Below are positions 1-5,577 of a stretch of DNA of 5,577 bases, in pieces (the stretch's first letter is position 1; every line of letters begins with the position of its first letter). Location of the stretch: positions 1 to 5,577 of the forward strand of contig CANGUQ010000282.1 of NCBI GenBank assembly GCA_947456915.1. Direction: 5' to 3'. The notes beneath the pieces are model-generated. The model had not been told where the DNA came from and made no database searches. It saw only the letters and a program-made list of their open reading frames with translations. This stretch comes from Betaproteobacteria bacterium. GTDB taxonomy: Bacteria > Pseudomonadota > Gammaproteobacteria > Burkholderiales > CAIKXV01. Both the position numbers and the translations under genes were made by a program.

Positions 1-1313
<1,313 letters not shown>

Positions 1314-1334
1314 GGCGACAGCCACGCACCGCCG

Positions 1335-1370
1335 GGTGAGGGCGCCGGAAGCCGTTCCGGCGCTCTCACC
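1335..1370 (+). terminator. Strong stem-loop downstream of lon, probable 3' end or terminator
   Basis: The arms at 1335-1350 and 1355-1370 pair over 16 bp with a single G-U wobble and a 4-base loop (gccg), starting 21 bases after the lon stop codon. The stem is very stable by inspection. No T-tract follows, so it is not a canonical intrinsic terminator. It may act as a Rho-independent terminator of the GC-rich type, or protect the lon mRNA 3' end from exonucleases. On the opposite strand the stem is equally strong, but no gene approaches from that side. Confidence 0.55.
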
Positions 1371-1455
1371 GGGTGGATGCGGCATCCGGGGTGCCATGCG
1401 TCGGGCAAGGGCGCCCGCGGCGGCGCTGCGGTCCGGGCAAGGCCAGCCGGCTGGC

Positions 1456-1484
1456 TTGACACTCCCTTGGGCCACCGCTATAAA
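1456..1484 (+). promoter_or_regulatory. Near-consensus sigma-70 promoter upstream of hupB
   Basis: A perfect -35 box TTGACA (1456-1461) is followed by a 17-base spacer and TATAAA (1479-1484), five of six matches to TATAAT. This is the best -35/-10 pair seen in the window. Transcription would begin near 1490-1492, giving a leader of about 235 bases before the hupB GTG. Strong constitutive transcription would suit HU, one of the most abundant bacterial proteins. Function is inferred from the sequence alone. Confidence 0.8.
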
Positions 1485-1490
1485 GCCTCT

Positions 1491-1726
1491 TCGGTTTTTG
1501 ACCGCTGGGCAGTGCAGCGGACGTGCATCCCGCGTCTGCAGGCCGCACTGGACAGCGAGCGTGGGTTGCACATCGTAGGCGCGACCCCGTCACGGAACAC
1601 GGTGACGATCCTGTCGCTGCCTGGCTGTGCACCGGTCCGTCCGGCAGCCGCCGCTGACATCGGGCGTTTCTGACACCGGCTCAAGTTGATTTTCTTCCGG
1701 ATTCGCACAAGAGCAAGGGGAACCTG
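1491..1726 (+). other. Long untranslated leader of hupB
   Basis: This is the predicted transcribed region between the 1456-1484 promoter and the hupB start. It contains no ATG on the plus strand, so no ATG-initiated upstream peptide. Short perfect pairings are visible: 1492-1495 with 1501-1504; 1510-1515 (CAGTGC) with 1545-1550; and 1588-1593 (CGTCAC) with 1602-1607, loop 8. No known riboswitch or T-box pattern was recognised. The last 45 bases (from about 1682) are richer in A/T and end in a good ribosome-binding site. Whether the leader is regulatory or a precursor of a small RNA cannot be decided from sequence. Confidence 0.5.
1716..1721 (+). promoter_or_regulatory. Ribosome-binding site fixing the hupB GTG start
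   Basis: AGGGGA lies 5 bases ahead of GTG 1727. No ATG is available in frame near the conserved N-terminus, and HU family proteins start with MNK followed by an acidic or polar residue and LI, exactly as encoded from this GTG. Start choice is therefore well supported. Confidence 0.75.
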
Positions 1727-1999
1727 GTGAACAAACAAGAACTGATCGACGCGATCGCCGAATCGGCGGATCTGTCCAAGGCCTCCGCGGGCCGGGCCCT
1801 CGATGCAACGCTCGATTCGATCCGCATCGCGTTGAAGAAGGGCGGCACGATCGCTCTGGTCGGATTCGGCACCTTCTACATCGGCAAGCGTGCTGCACGT
1901 ACCGGCCGCAATCCGCGCACGGGCGACGCGATCAAGATCAAGGCAGCCAAGGTCCCGAAGTTCCGCGCTGGCAAGGCGCTGAAGGACGCCATCAACTGA
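1727..1999 (+). CDS. hupB: DNA-binding protein HU (beta-type)
   Basis: HU is a small basic nucleoid protein that binds and bends double-stranded DNA as a dimer, with little sequence specificity. The predicted protein has 90 residues, the standard HU length. The N-terminal helical dimerisation part begins MNKQELIDAIAE; the core has GFGTF (46-50); the DNA-gripping beta arm carries the RNP motif at 61-63, with Pro63 the intercalating proline; the C-terminus AGKALKDAIN is typical. IHF is excluded by the MNKxELI start and overall HU-type sequence. Translation starts at GTG with a good Shine-Dalgarno site. The gene follows lon by 413 bases, an arrangement also known from E. coli (lon-hupB), and has its own strong promoter. 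tRNA-Val begins 70 bases downstream, so hupB and the tRNA may share a transcript. The symbol hupB follows synteny with lon; some genomes use hup or hupA for the same protein. Confidence 0.97.
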   Translation: MNKQELIDAIAESADLSKASAGRALDATLDSIRIALKKGGTIALVGFGTFYIGKRAARTGRNPRTGDAIKIKAAKVPKFRAGKALKDAIN

Positions 2000-2020
2000 T
2001 TCCGGCCGGACGCCCTCGGC

Positions 2021-2037
2021 AGCCCGTCGCGCGGGTT
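2021..2037 (+). terminator. Weak stem-loop after hupB, possible terminator
   Basis: AGCCCG (2021-2026) pairs with CGGGTT (2032-2037) over 6 bp including one G-U, with a 5-base loop. The following bases (gtcgttg) are only moderately T-rich. It could reduce transcription out of hupB, but it is too weak to be sure and may simply be spacer structure in a hupB-tRNA transcript. Confidence 0.3.
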
Positions 2038-2069
2038 GTCGTTGCCGGCGCTCCGGCATCGAGCATTCC

Positions 2070-2145
2070 GGGTGCTTAGCTCAGTTGGTAGAGCGTCGCC
2101 CTTACAAGGCGAATGTCGGCGGTTCGACCCCGTCAGCACCCACCA
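2070..2145 (+). tRNA. tRNA-Val, anticodon TAC
   Basis: A complete 76-base cloverleaf can be drawn by hand. Acceptor arms GGGTGCT (2070-2076) and AGCACCC (2135-2141) pair perfectly. The D-stem is GCTC/GAGC, the anticodon stem TCGCC/GGCGA with loop CTTACAA, placing anticodon TAC at 2103-2105. The T-stem GGCGG/CCGTC contains one G-U around loop TTCGACC. The discriminator is A2142 and CCA is encoded at 2143-2145. This tRNA reads GUA and other GUN valine codons depending on wobble modification. No convincing -35/-10 pair lies in the 70 bases between hupB and the tRNA, suggesting transcription from the hupB promoter. Confidence 0.97.
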
Positions 2146-2179
2146 GTCAACACCTGATGCAGATTTGCATGCACGGGTG

Positions 2180-2209
2180 GTGACCCCGCCGGTCAACAGT
2201 GGTTATAAT
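2180..2209 (+). promoter_or_regulatory. Promoter for tRNA-Asp unit
   Basis: A perfect TATAAT -10 box lies at 2204-2209, striking in this GC-rich sequence. Eighteen bases upstream is GTGACC (2180-2185), matching TTGACA at four positions. Predicted transcription starts near 2216, so tRNA-Asp would have a 5' leader of about 110 bases. There is no clear terminator between tRNA-Val and this promoter, so read-through from upstream may add to it. Confidence 0.7.
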
Positions 2210-2217
2210 CGGCGGCT

Positions 2218-2264
2218 CGGTGGTCAAGACACCACCGGGATTGCGACAGGCGTGAACGTCGCAA
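2218..2264 (+). other. Tandem stem-loops in the tRNA-Asp precursor leader
   Basis: Two perfect hairpins follow almost directly from the predicted transcription start. The first pairs CGGTGGT (2218-2224) with ACCACCG (2231-2237), loop CAAGAC, extendable by one G-U and one C-G pair. The second pairs TTGCGAC (2241-2247) with GTCGCAA (2258-2264) around a 10-base loop. They are separated by three bases. Such structure is not needed for tRNA maturation; it could stabilise the 5' fragment released by RNase P, or be incidental. Confidence 0.5.
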
Positions 2265-2284
2265 GCAGTCAGTTAAGCAACGCA

Positions 2285-2324
2285 GGCAGCATCGCAGGAA
2301 GCAAGGCAACATCGCAACGAGCAG
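2285..2324 (+). repeat. Imperfect 20-base tandem direct repeat before tRNA-Asp
   Basis: Units 2285-2304 and 2305-2324 match at 15 of 20 positions by direct comparison; both contain GGCARCATCGCA. The surrounding stretch (about 2258-2325) is poor in T and made largely of GCAA/GCAG words, so little internal pairing is expected. The second unit ends two bases before the mature tRNA-Asp 5' end. Function unknown. Confidence 0.45.
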
Positions 2325-2326
2325 CT

Positions 2327-2403
2327 GGAGTGGTAGTTCAGTTGGTTAGAATACCGGCCTGTCACGCCGGGGGTCGCGGGTTCGAGTCCCGTCCACTCCG
2401 CCA
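2327..2403 (+). tRNA. tRNA-Asp, anticodon GTC
   Basis: A complete 77-base cloverleaf is visible. Acceptor arms GGAGTGG (2327-2333) and CCACTCC (2393-2399) pair perfectly; the D-stem is GTTC/GAAT with one G-U; the anticodon stem CCGGC/GCCGG encloses CTGTCAC, giving anticodon GTC at 2361-2363; the T-stem GCGGG/CCCGT has one G-U around TTCGAGT. The discriminator is G2400, the expected AspRS identity base, and CCA is encoded at 2401-2403. It decodes GAC and GAU. It is followed by a strong intrinsic terminator 52 bases downstream. Confidence 0.98.
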
Positions 2404-2455
2404 GCCGCTGTGTTGCCCCCTCCCGGGAACGTCCGGAGAGGCTCCGAGGTCAAGC

Positions 2456-2483
2456 AAGGCGAACGACAGTTCGCCTTTTTTTT
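2456..2483 (+). terminator. Rho-independent terminator of the tRNA unit
   Basis: GGCGAAC (2458-2464) and GTTCGCC (2469-2475) form a perfect 7-bp stem with a GACA loop. Eight consecutive T residues (2476-2483) follow, and two A residues before the stem can extend pairing. This is the clearest canonical terminator in the window and would end the tRNA-Asp transcript. It lies only 13 bases before the ppiD start codon. Confidence 0.92.
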
Positions 2484-2496
2484 CGCGCAGGCTTCC

Positions 2497-4407
2497 ATGT
2501 TCGATTTCGTCCACAAGCAGAAGCGGGTCGCCCAGGTCATCCTGGCTTTGCTGATCCTTCCGTTCGCGTTCTTCGGCATGGAGAGCTACTTCCAGGGAGG
2601 CGGGCGCGAACCCCACGTGGCCGAAGTGGCTGGCGAGAAGATCTACGCGCGCGAATTCGACCGGCGCCTGCGCGAGCAGCAGGACCGGATGCGCGAGGCG
2701 CTGGGTGCACAGGCACGTCCCGAGATGTTCGAAGGTGCAGAGTTCCGCACCGCGGTGATCGAGGGCATCATCCAGGAGCGCCTGCTGCAGCGTGCGGCCG
2801 ATGCGTCCGGCCTTCGGGTTTCGGACGCCCAGCTGCAGGCGGTGATCGCCGGGCAGCCCGAGTTCCAGGAGAACGGGACTTTCTCGCTGGCGCGTTACCA
2901 GTCGCTGCTGCGCACCGCAGGCATGAACGAAGTCATGTACCAGGAGCGGGTACGCACCGAACTGGCGCTGTCGCAGGTGCAGGCCGCGTTCACGGCCGGC
3001 ACCATCGTGCCAGCCAGCGTCGTCGACCGCGTGGTACGCGTGCTGGACCAGCAGCGCGAGGCGAGCCAGCTGGCGATCTCGCCCGATGCGTTCCTGAAGC
3101 AGGTCACCCTCGAGCCCGATGCCGTGCAGAAGTTCTACGCGGCGAATCGACGCGAGTTCGAGATCCCCGAGCAGGTGCGGGTCGAGTACCTGGTGCTGTC
3201 CCAGGCCGCGCTGGCGGCGCGGATCGTGCTGACGCCCCAGGAAGTCAGGGAGTTCTTCGACCAGAACGCGACCCAGTTCCGCGGGGCCTCCGAGCGGCAG
3301 GCGAGCCACATCCTGGTCCGCGTCGCACCGTTGGCGGACGAGAAGACGAAGGCGGCCGCGCGCGAACGTGCCGCGGCCATTGCCGACCAGGTGAGGAAGG
3401 CGCCGCAGACGTTTGCCGACGTGGCGCGCAAGAGCTCCGAGGATCCCGGCTCGGCGGCGCAGGGCGGAGACCTCGGCTTCTTCGCCCGCGGCACGATGGT
3501 GAAGGCGTTCGACCAGGCGGTGTTCACGATGAAGCCGGGCGAGATCGTGGGGCCGATCGAGAGCGAAGCGGGTTTCCATGTCATCCGGCTTGATGCGGTG
3601 CGCGGCGATGCGGGTCCTGCCTTCGAGCAGATCCGGGCGAAGGTCGAGGAAGAGCTGCGCCGGACGCGGGCGTCGCGGCGCTTCGCGGAACTCGCCGATT
3701 CGTTCACCAACACGGTGTTCGAGCAGTCCGAGACGCTGAAGCCGGCCGCCGAGCTCCTGGGGCAGCCGCTGCAGACCAGCGGCTGGTTCAGCCGGCAGGG
3801 CGGCGCGCTGGCGGGTGAACCGCCGAAGGGTGCCAACGACCGGCTGGTGGCTGCCGTGTTCACCGAGGACGTGCTGCGCGACAAGCGCAACACCGCCGCG
3901 ATCGAAGTCGCGCCGGGCGTGCTGATGGCGGCGCGCGTGGTCGAGAACAAGCCGGCGGGTCTGCGGCCGTTGGCCGAGGTGTCCGAGGCGCTCGAGAAGC
4001 GGCTGCGCCTCCAGCGCGCGTCCGAGCTTGCCATCGATGCCGGGCGCAAGCGGCTGGCCGAGCTCCGGGCCGGCAAGGATGCCGGTGCCGGCGGCTGGTC
4101 GGCGCCGCAACTCGTGAACCGGCAGCAGCCCGGTTCACTGCCCGAGGCGGCCGTGCGGCAGATCTTCCGCGCAGACACGTCGAAGCTGCCCGCCTATGTC
4201 GGCGTCGATCAGCCCGGCGGCGGCTACCTGCTGCTGCGGGTGTCGCGCGTGGTCGAATCGCGCGGCATCGATCCGAACGCACGGGCGGGCTTCGCCCGGC
4301 AGGCCTACCAGCTTGCCACGCAGGAGCAGATCAGCGCATACATCGCGTCGCTGCGCGCAGGAGCCAAGGTCACGCTGACGCCGGCCGCCACCGAGCGCCC
4401 GCAGTAG
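2497..4407 (+). CDS. ppiD: Periplasmic folding chaperone PpiD, parvulin-type (SurA/PpiD family)
   Basis: PpiD is an inner-membrane-anchored periplasmic chaperone associated with the Sec translocon that helps newly exported proteins fold. The product has 636 residues, close to the 623 of E. coli PpiD. It begins MFDFVHKQKR, a positively charged cytoplasmic end, followed by one membrane segment (about 11-31) and a long periplasmic region. An N-terminal SurA-like chaperone domain follows (AGEKIYAREFDRRLREQQ and onward). A parvulin domain spans about 259-370, with ASHILV (His271), GGDLGFF (323-329) and GFHVIRL (His361). The C-terminal domain contains ETLKPAAELL, usual for PpiD. An in-frame GTG at 2410 would add 29 residues but is rejected: that segment runs through the tRNA terminator and lacks a good ribosome-binding site. 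ATG 2497 has only a weak AGG (2489-2491) 5 bases upstream. The gene stands alone, convergent with fabI; no separate promoter is evident. Confidence 0.95.
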   Translation: MFDFVHKQKRVAQVILALLILPFAFFGMESYFQGGGREPHVAEVAGEKIYAREFDRRLREQQDRMREALGAQARPEMFEGAEFRTAVIEGIIQERLLQRAADASGLRVSDAQLQAVIAGQPEFQENGTFSLARYQSLLRTAGMNEVMYQERVRTELALSQVQAAFTAGTIVPASVVDRVVRVLDQQREASQLAISPDAFLKQVTLEPDAVQKFYAANRREFEIPEQVRVEYLVLSQAALAARIVLTPQEVREFFDQNATQFRGASERQASHILVRVAPLADEKTKAAARERAAAIADQVRKAPQTFADVARKSSEDPGSAAQGGDLGFFARGTMVKAFDQAVFTMKPGEIVGPIESEAGFHVIRLDAVRGDAGPAFEQIRAKVEEELRRTRASRRFAELADSFTNTVFEQSETLKPAAELLGQPLQTSGWFSRQGGALAGEPPKGANDRLVAAVFTEDVLRDKRNTAAIEVAPGVLMAARVVENKPAGLRPLAEVSEALEKRLRLQRASELAIDAGRKRLAELRAGKDAGAGGWSAPQLVNRQQPGSLPEAAVRQIFRADTSKLPAYVGVDQPGGGYLLLRVSRVVESRGIDPNARAGFARQAYQLATQEQISAYIASLRAGAKVTLTPAATERPQ

Positions 4408-4444
4408 TCGTCCGGAGGGCCGGGCGTCCGGACGACCGGACGCC
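4407..4444. terminator. GC-rich stem-loops between convergent ppiD and fabI, probable bidirectional terminator
   Basis: GGCGTCCGG (4423-4431) and CCGGACGCC (4436-4444) form a perfect 9-bp stem with loop ACGA. A second perfect 9-bp pairing, GTCGTCCGG (4407-4415) with CCGGACGAC (4428-4436), overlaps it and is mutually exclusive. Neither side has a T-tract. The position between two convergent stop codons 60 bases apart favours a terminator role for both transcripts, though it is not of the canonical type. Confidence 0.5.
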
Positions 4445-4467
4445 GGACCGTCCCCGGCTCCCCGCGC

Positions 4468-5250
4468 CTAGCCCGGGATGCCTGCGCCGACCACGTTGAA
4501 GCCGGCGTCCACGTAGAGGATCTCGCCGGTGATGCCGGCTGCGAGGTCCGACAGCAGGAATGCGCTGGCATTGCCGACGTCCTCGGTGGACACGTTGCGG
4601 CGCAGCGGCGCATTTTCCTCGACGAACTTCAGGATGCGGCCGAAGCCGCCGATGCCGGCCGCAGCCAGCGTCTTGATCGGACCGGCGGAGATGCCGTTGA
4701 CCCGGATGCCCTGCGGCCCGAGATTCGCGGCGAGGTAGCGCACGTTCGCTTCCAGGCTGGCCTTGGCGAGCCCCATCACGTTGTAGTGCGGGATGACCCG
4801 CTCCGCACCGAGGTAGGACAGGGTCAGCAGCGAACCGCCGCCCGTCATCATCGGCCGTGCGGCCTTCGCCAGCGCAGCCAAGCTGTACGAACTGATGTCG
4901 TGGGCGATACGGAAGCCTTCCCGGTCGAGCCCGTCCAGCAGTTCGCCGGCCAGGGCTTCGCGCGGCGCGAAGGCGATCGCATGCACGACGGCGTCCAGCC
5001 GGTCCCAGGTGGTGCCCAGGTCGGCGAACAGCCGCTCGATGTCTGCGTCACTGGCGACATCGCAGGGATACACCCGCTCGCAGGCGAACTCCGATGCAAG
5101 CGTGGTGACACGGTCTTTCACGCCTTCGCCCTGGTAGGTGAAGGCGAGTTCCGCGCCTTCGCGCGCGCACGCCTTCGCGATGCCGTAGGCGATCGACCGG
5201 TTGCTGAGCATGCCGGTGATCAGGATCCGCCTGCCTGAAAGAAAGCCCAT
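4468..5250 (-). CDS. fabI: Enoyl-[acyl-carrier-protein] reductase (NADH), FabI
   Basis: FabI carries out the last step of each fatty-acid elongation cycle in the cytoplasm, reducing trans-2-enoyl-ACP to acyl-ACP with NADH, and is the target of triclosan. The protein has 260 residues, the family norm, and aligns without gaps by eye to E. coli FabI through the catalytic core. The nucleotide-binding region has TGMLSNRSIAYGIA (Gly13, Ser16, Ser19). Tyr146, Tyr156 and Lys163 in SYLGAERVIPHYNVMGLAK give the FabI-type Tyr-X6-Lys active site. HDISSYS, SAGPIKTLAA and EDVGNASAFLLSDL are also present. Met159 and Phe203 match E. coli; residue 93 is Ala rather than Gly. ATG at 5250 was chosen because the conserved MGFLSG start lies there; the frame stays open upstream but would run into the divergent gene. 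The weak ribosome-binding site is ACGGGA, about 7 bases ahead. FabL and FabV are excluded by length and motif spacing. Confidence 0.97.
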   Translation of the reverse strand: MGFLSGRRILITGMLSNRSIAYGIAKACAREGAELAFTYQGEGVKDRVTTLASEFACERVYPCDVASDADIERLFADLGTTWDRLDAVVHAIAFAPREALAGELLDGLDREGFRIAHDISSYSLAALAKAARPMMTGGGSLLTLSYLGAERVIPHYNVMGLAKASLEANVRYLAANLGPQGIRVNGISAGPIKTLAAAGIGGFGRILKFVEENAPLRRNVSTEDVGNASAFLLSDLAAGITGEILYVDAGFNVVGAGIPG

Positions 5251-5280
5251 CGAGTGTCCCGTGCGCAATGAATGTCCGCG

Positions 5281-5308
5281 AGTATAGCGCCGGCCTCCGG
5301 CGCGGGAA
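5281..5308 (-). promoter_or_regulatory. Putative fabI promoter
   Basis: Read on the minus strand, TATACT occupies 5286-5281, five of six matches to the -10 consensus. The -35 side is poor: TTCCCG (5308-5303) at 16-base spacing matches only three positions. Transcription would start near 5274, leaving a leader of about 24 bases before the fabI ATG. The weak -35 suggests a modest or activator-assisted promoter. Confidence 0.55.
5287..5303. repeat. Perfect inverted repeat in the fabI promoter spacer
   Basis: GCGCCGG (5287-5293) and CCGGCGC (5297-5303) are perfect 7-base arms around CCT. The 17-base element begins directly beside the fabI -10 box and is upstream of both predicted divergent transcription starts, so it would act in DNA rather than RNA. 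It could be an operator; in a GC-rich genome a chance palindrome is also possible. Confidence 0.45.
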
Positions 5309-5312
5309 TTGC

Positions 5313-5343
5313 CTGACCACCCGGCAGGCGTTTTCGCTACACT
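5313..5343 (+). promoter_or_regulatory. Possible promoter of the divergent transporter gene
   Basis: TACACT (5338-5343) matches the -10 consensus at four of six positions. CTGACC (5313-5318), 19 bases upstream, matches TTGACA at four positions; the spacing is longer than ideal. If used, the start of transcription would lie at about 5350, almost at the ATG at 5353. Low-strength evidence. Confidence 0.35.
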
Positions 5344-5352
5344 GCGGTCGAG

Positions 5353-5577
5353 ATGCCAGCCTCCTCCGACGTCGCAGCCCGGTGCCCCGTCCCGAGATCG
5401 GTCCTGCCCTGGATCGGCCGGTGGCCGCTGGCCACGCTGCTCGCCTGCGTGCTGCTGGTCGGTTGCAGCGGCCCCTGGAACGATCCCTATCCGGACGATG
5501 ACCGGCAGGTACGTTCGCAGACGATCTACTCGGCGTTCAGTGCGCGGCCGAAGCACCTCGACCCGGCGCGGGCCTAC
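5353..5577 (+). CDS. Family 5 ABC-transporter solute-binding lipoprotein, N-terminal part; 3' end outside window
   Basis: The frame is open from ATG 5353 to the right edge (75 codons). The product begins with an Arg-containing stretch (Arg10, 15, 23), then a hydrophobic segment (about 24-37) ending in lipobox LVGC with Cys38, so a lipid-anchored exported protein is expected. After the cysteine comes SGPWNDPYPDDD, then QTIYSAFSARPKHLDPARAY, which resembles the start of the mature domain of family 5 solute-binding proteins (peptide, oligopeptide or nickel transporters; YejA/OppA/DppA type), where a segment ending in LDP is common. Substrate cannot be told from this fragment; permease and ATPase genes may follow outside the window. 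No good ribosome-binding site precedes the ATG, and no better in-frame start is present ahead of the signal sequence. It is divergent from fabI with 102 bases between starts. Confidence 0.8.
   Translation, partial: MPASSDVAARCPVPRSVLPWIGRWPLATLLACVLLVGCSGPWNDPYPDDDRQVRSQTIYSAFSARPKHLDPARAY

Noticed and set aside
2157..2170. Short palindrome ATGCA-gatt-TGCAT after tRNA-Val as a terminator
   Set aside because: The stem is only 5 bp and A/T-rich with no T-tract, too weak to call a terminator.
2252..2326. Possible small peptide from GTG 2252 in the tRNA-Asp leader
   Set aside because: There is no ribosome-binding site, the frame runs on into the tRNA, and the Ala/Ser-rich product simply reflects the GCA-rich repeat.
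2070..2403. Integration (att) site or genomic island at the tRNA genes
   Set aside because: No integrase, no displaced copy of a tRNA 3' end and no composition break are visible; the flanks are ordinary core genes.
2410..2496. Upstream GTG start for ppiD adding 29 residues
   Set aside because: The extension translates the tRNA terminator hairpin and T-tract, has no ribosome-binding site, and would place non-conserved residues before the usual PpiD start MFDFVHK.
2036..2554. A plus-strand open frame across both tRNA genes
   Set aside because: It reads through two complete tRNAs and their terminator and overlaps ppiD; it is a chance open frame.
2362..4110. A 582-codon open frame on the minus strand opposite ppiD
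   Set aside because: It lies almost wholly antisense to a well-recognised gene, has an Arg/Leu/His-rich composition typical of GC-rich shadow frames, and resembles no family I know.
4468..5556. A longer fabI with about 100 extra N-terminal residues
   Set aside because: The conserved FabI start MGFLSG is at 5250 with a plausible promoter just upstream; the extension would overlap the signal-peptide region of the divergent lipoprotein gene.

Overview
This is a conserved housekeeping segment from a high-G+C proteobacterium, most likely a betaproteobacterium (Burkholderiales, Rhodocyclales or a relative). The inference rests on gene order (lon, hupB, tRNA-Val, tRNA-Asp, ppiD, fabI), the HU and FabI sequences, genomically encoded CCA ends on both tRNAs, and strong G/C preference at third codon positions. 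No mobile element, CRISPR array or foreign-looking island is visible.

Layout: (1) 1-1313 is the 3' two-thirds of lon, ATP-dependent protease La, open at the left edge. (2) 1314-1726 is a 413-base gap with a strong stem-loop just after lon, a near-consensus sigma-70 promoter, and about 235 bases of leader with no ATG. (3) 1727-1999 is hupB, encoding the DNA-bending protein HU, with a GTG start. (4) 2070-2145 is tRNA-Val(TAC) and 2327-2403 is tRNA-Asp(GTC). Their 181-base spacer carries a perfect TATAAT box, two perfect stem-loops and a GCA-rich imperfect repeat. (5) 2456-2483 is a textbook intrinsic terminator ending 13 bases before ppiD. (6) 2497-4407 is ppiD, a membrane-anchored periplasmic parvulin-type chaperone. 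(7) 4407-4444 holds GC-rich stem-loops between convergent ppiD and fabI. (8) 4468-5250, minus strand, is fabI, the NADH-dependent enoyl-ACP reductase. (9) From 5353 a divergent gene begins, encoding a lipoprotein that looks like a family 5 (peptide/oligopeptide type) ABC-transporter solute-binding protein; it is cut by the right edge.

Lon (cytoplasmic proteolysis), HU (nucleoid) and PpiD (folding of secreted proteins) form a loose protein-quality and nucleoid cluster. FabI starts a separate unit that shares a roughly 100-base divergent promoter region with the transporter gene. I found no convincing undescribed system. The observations most worth checking are at RNA and regulatory level: the structured leader ahead of tRNA-Asp, the long hupB leader, the terminator next to the ppiD start, and the inverted repeat filling the fabI promoter spacer.
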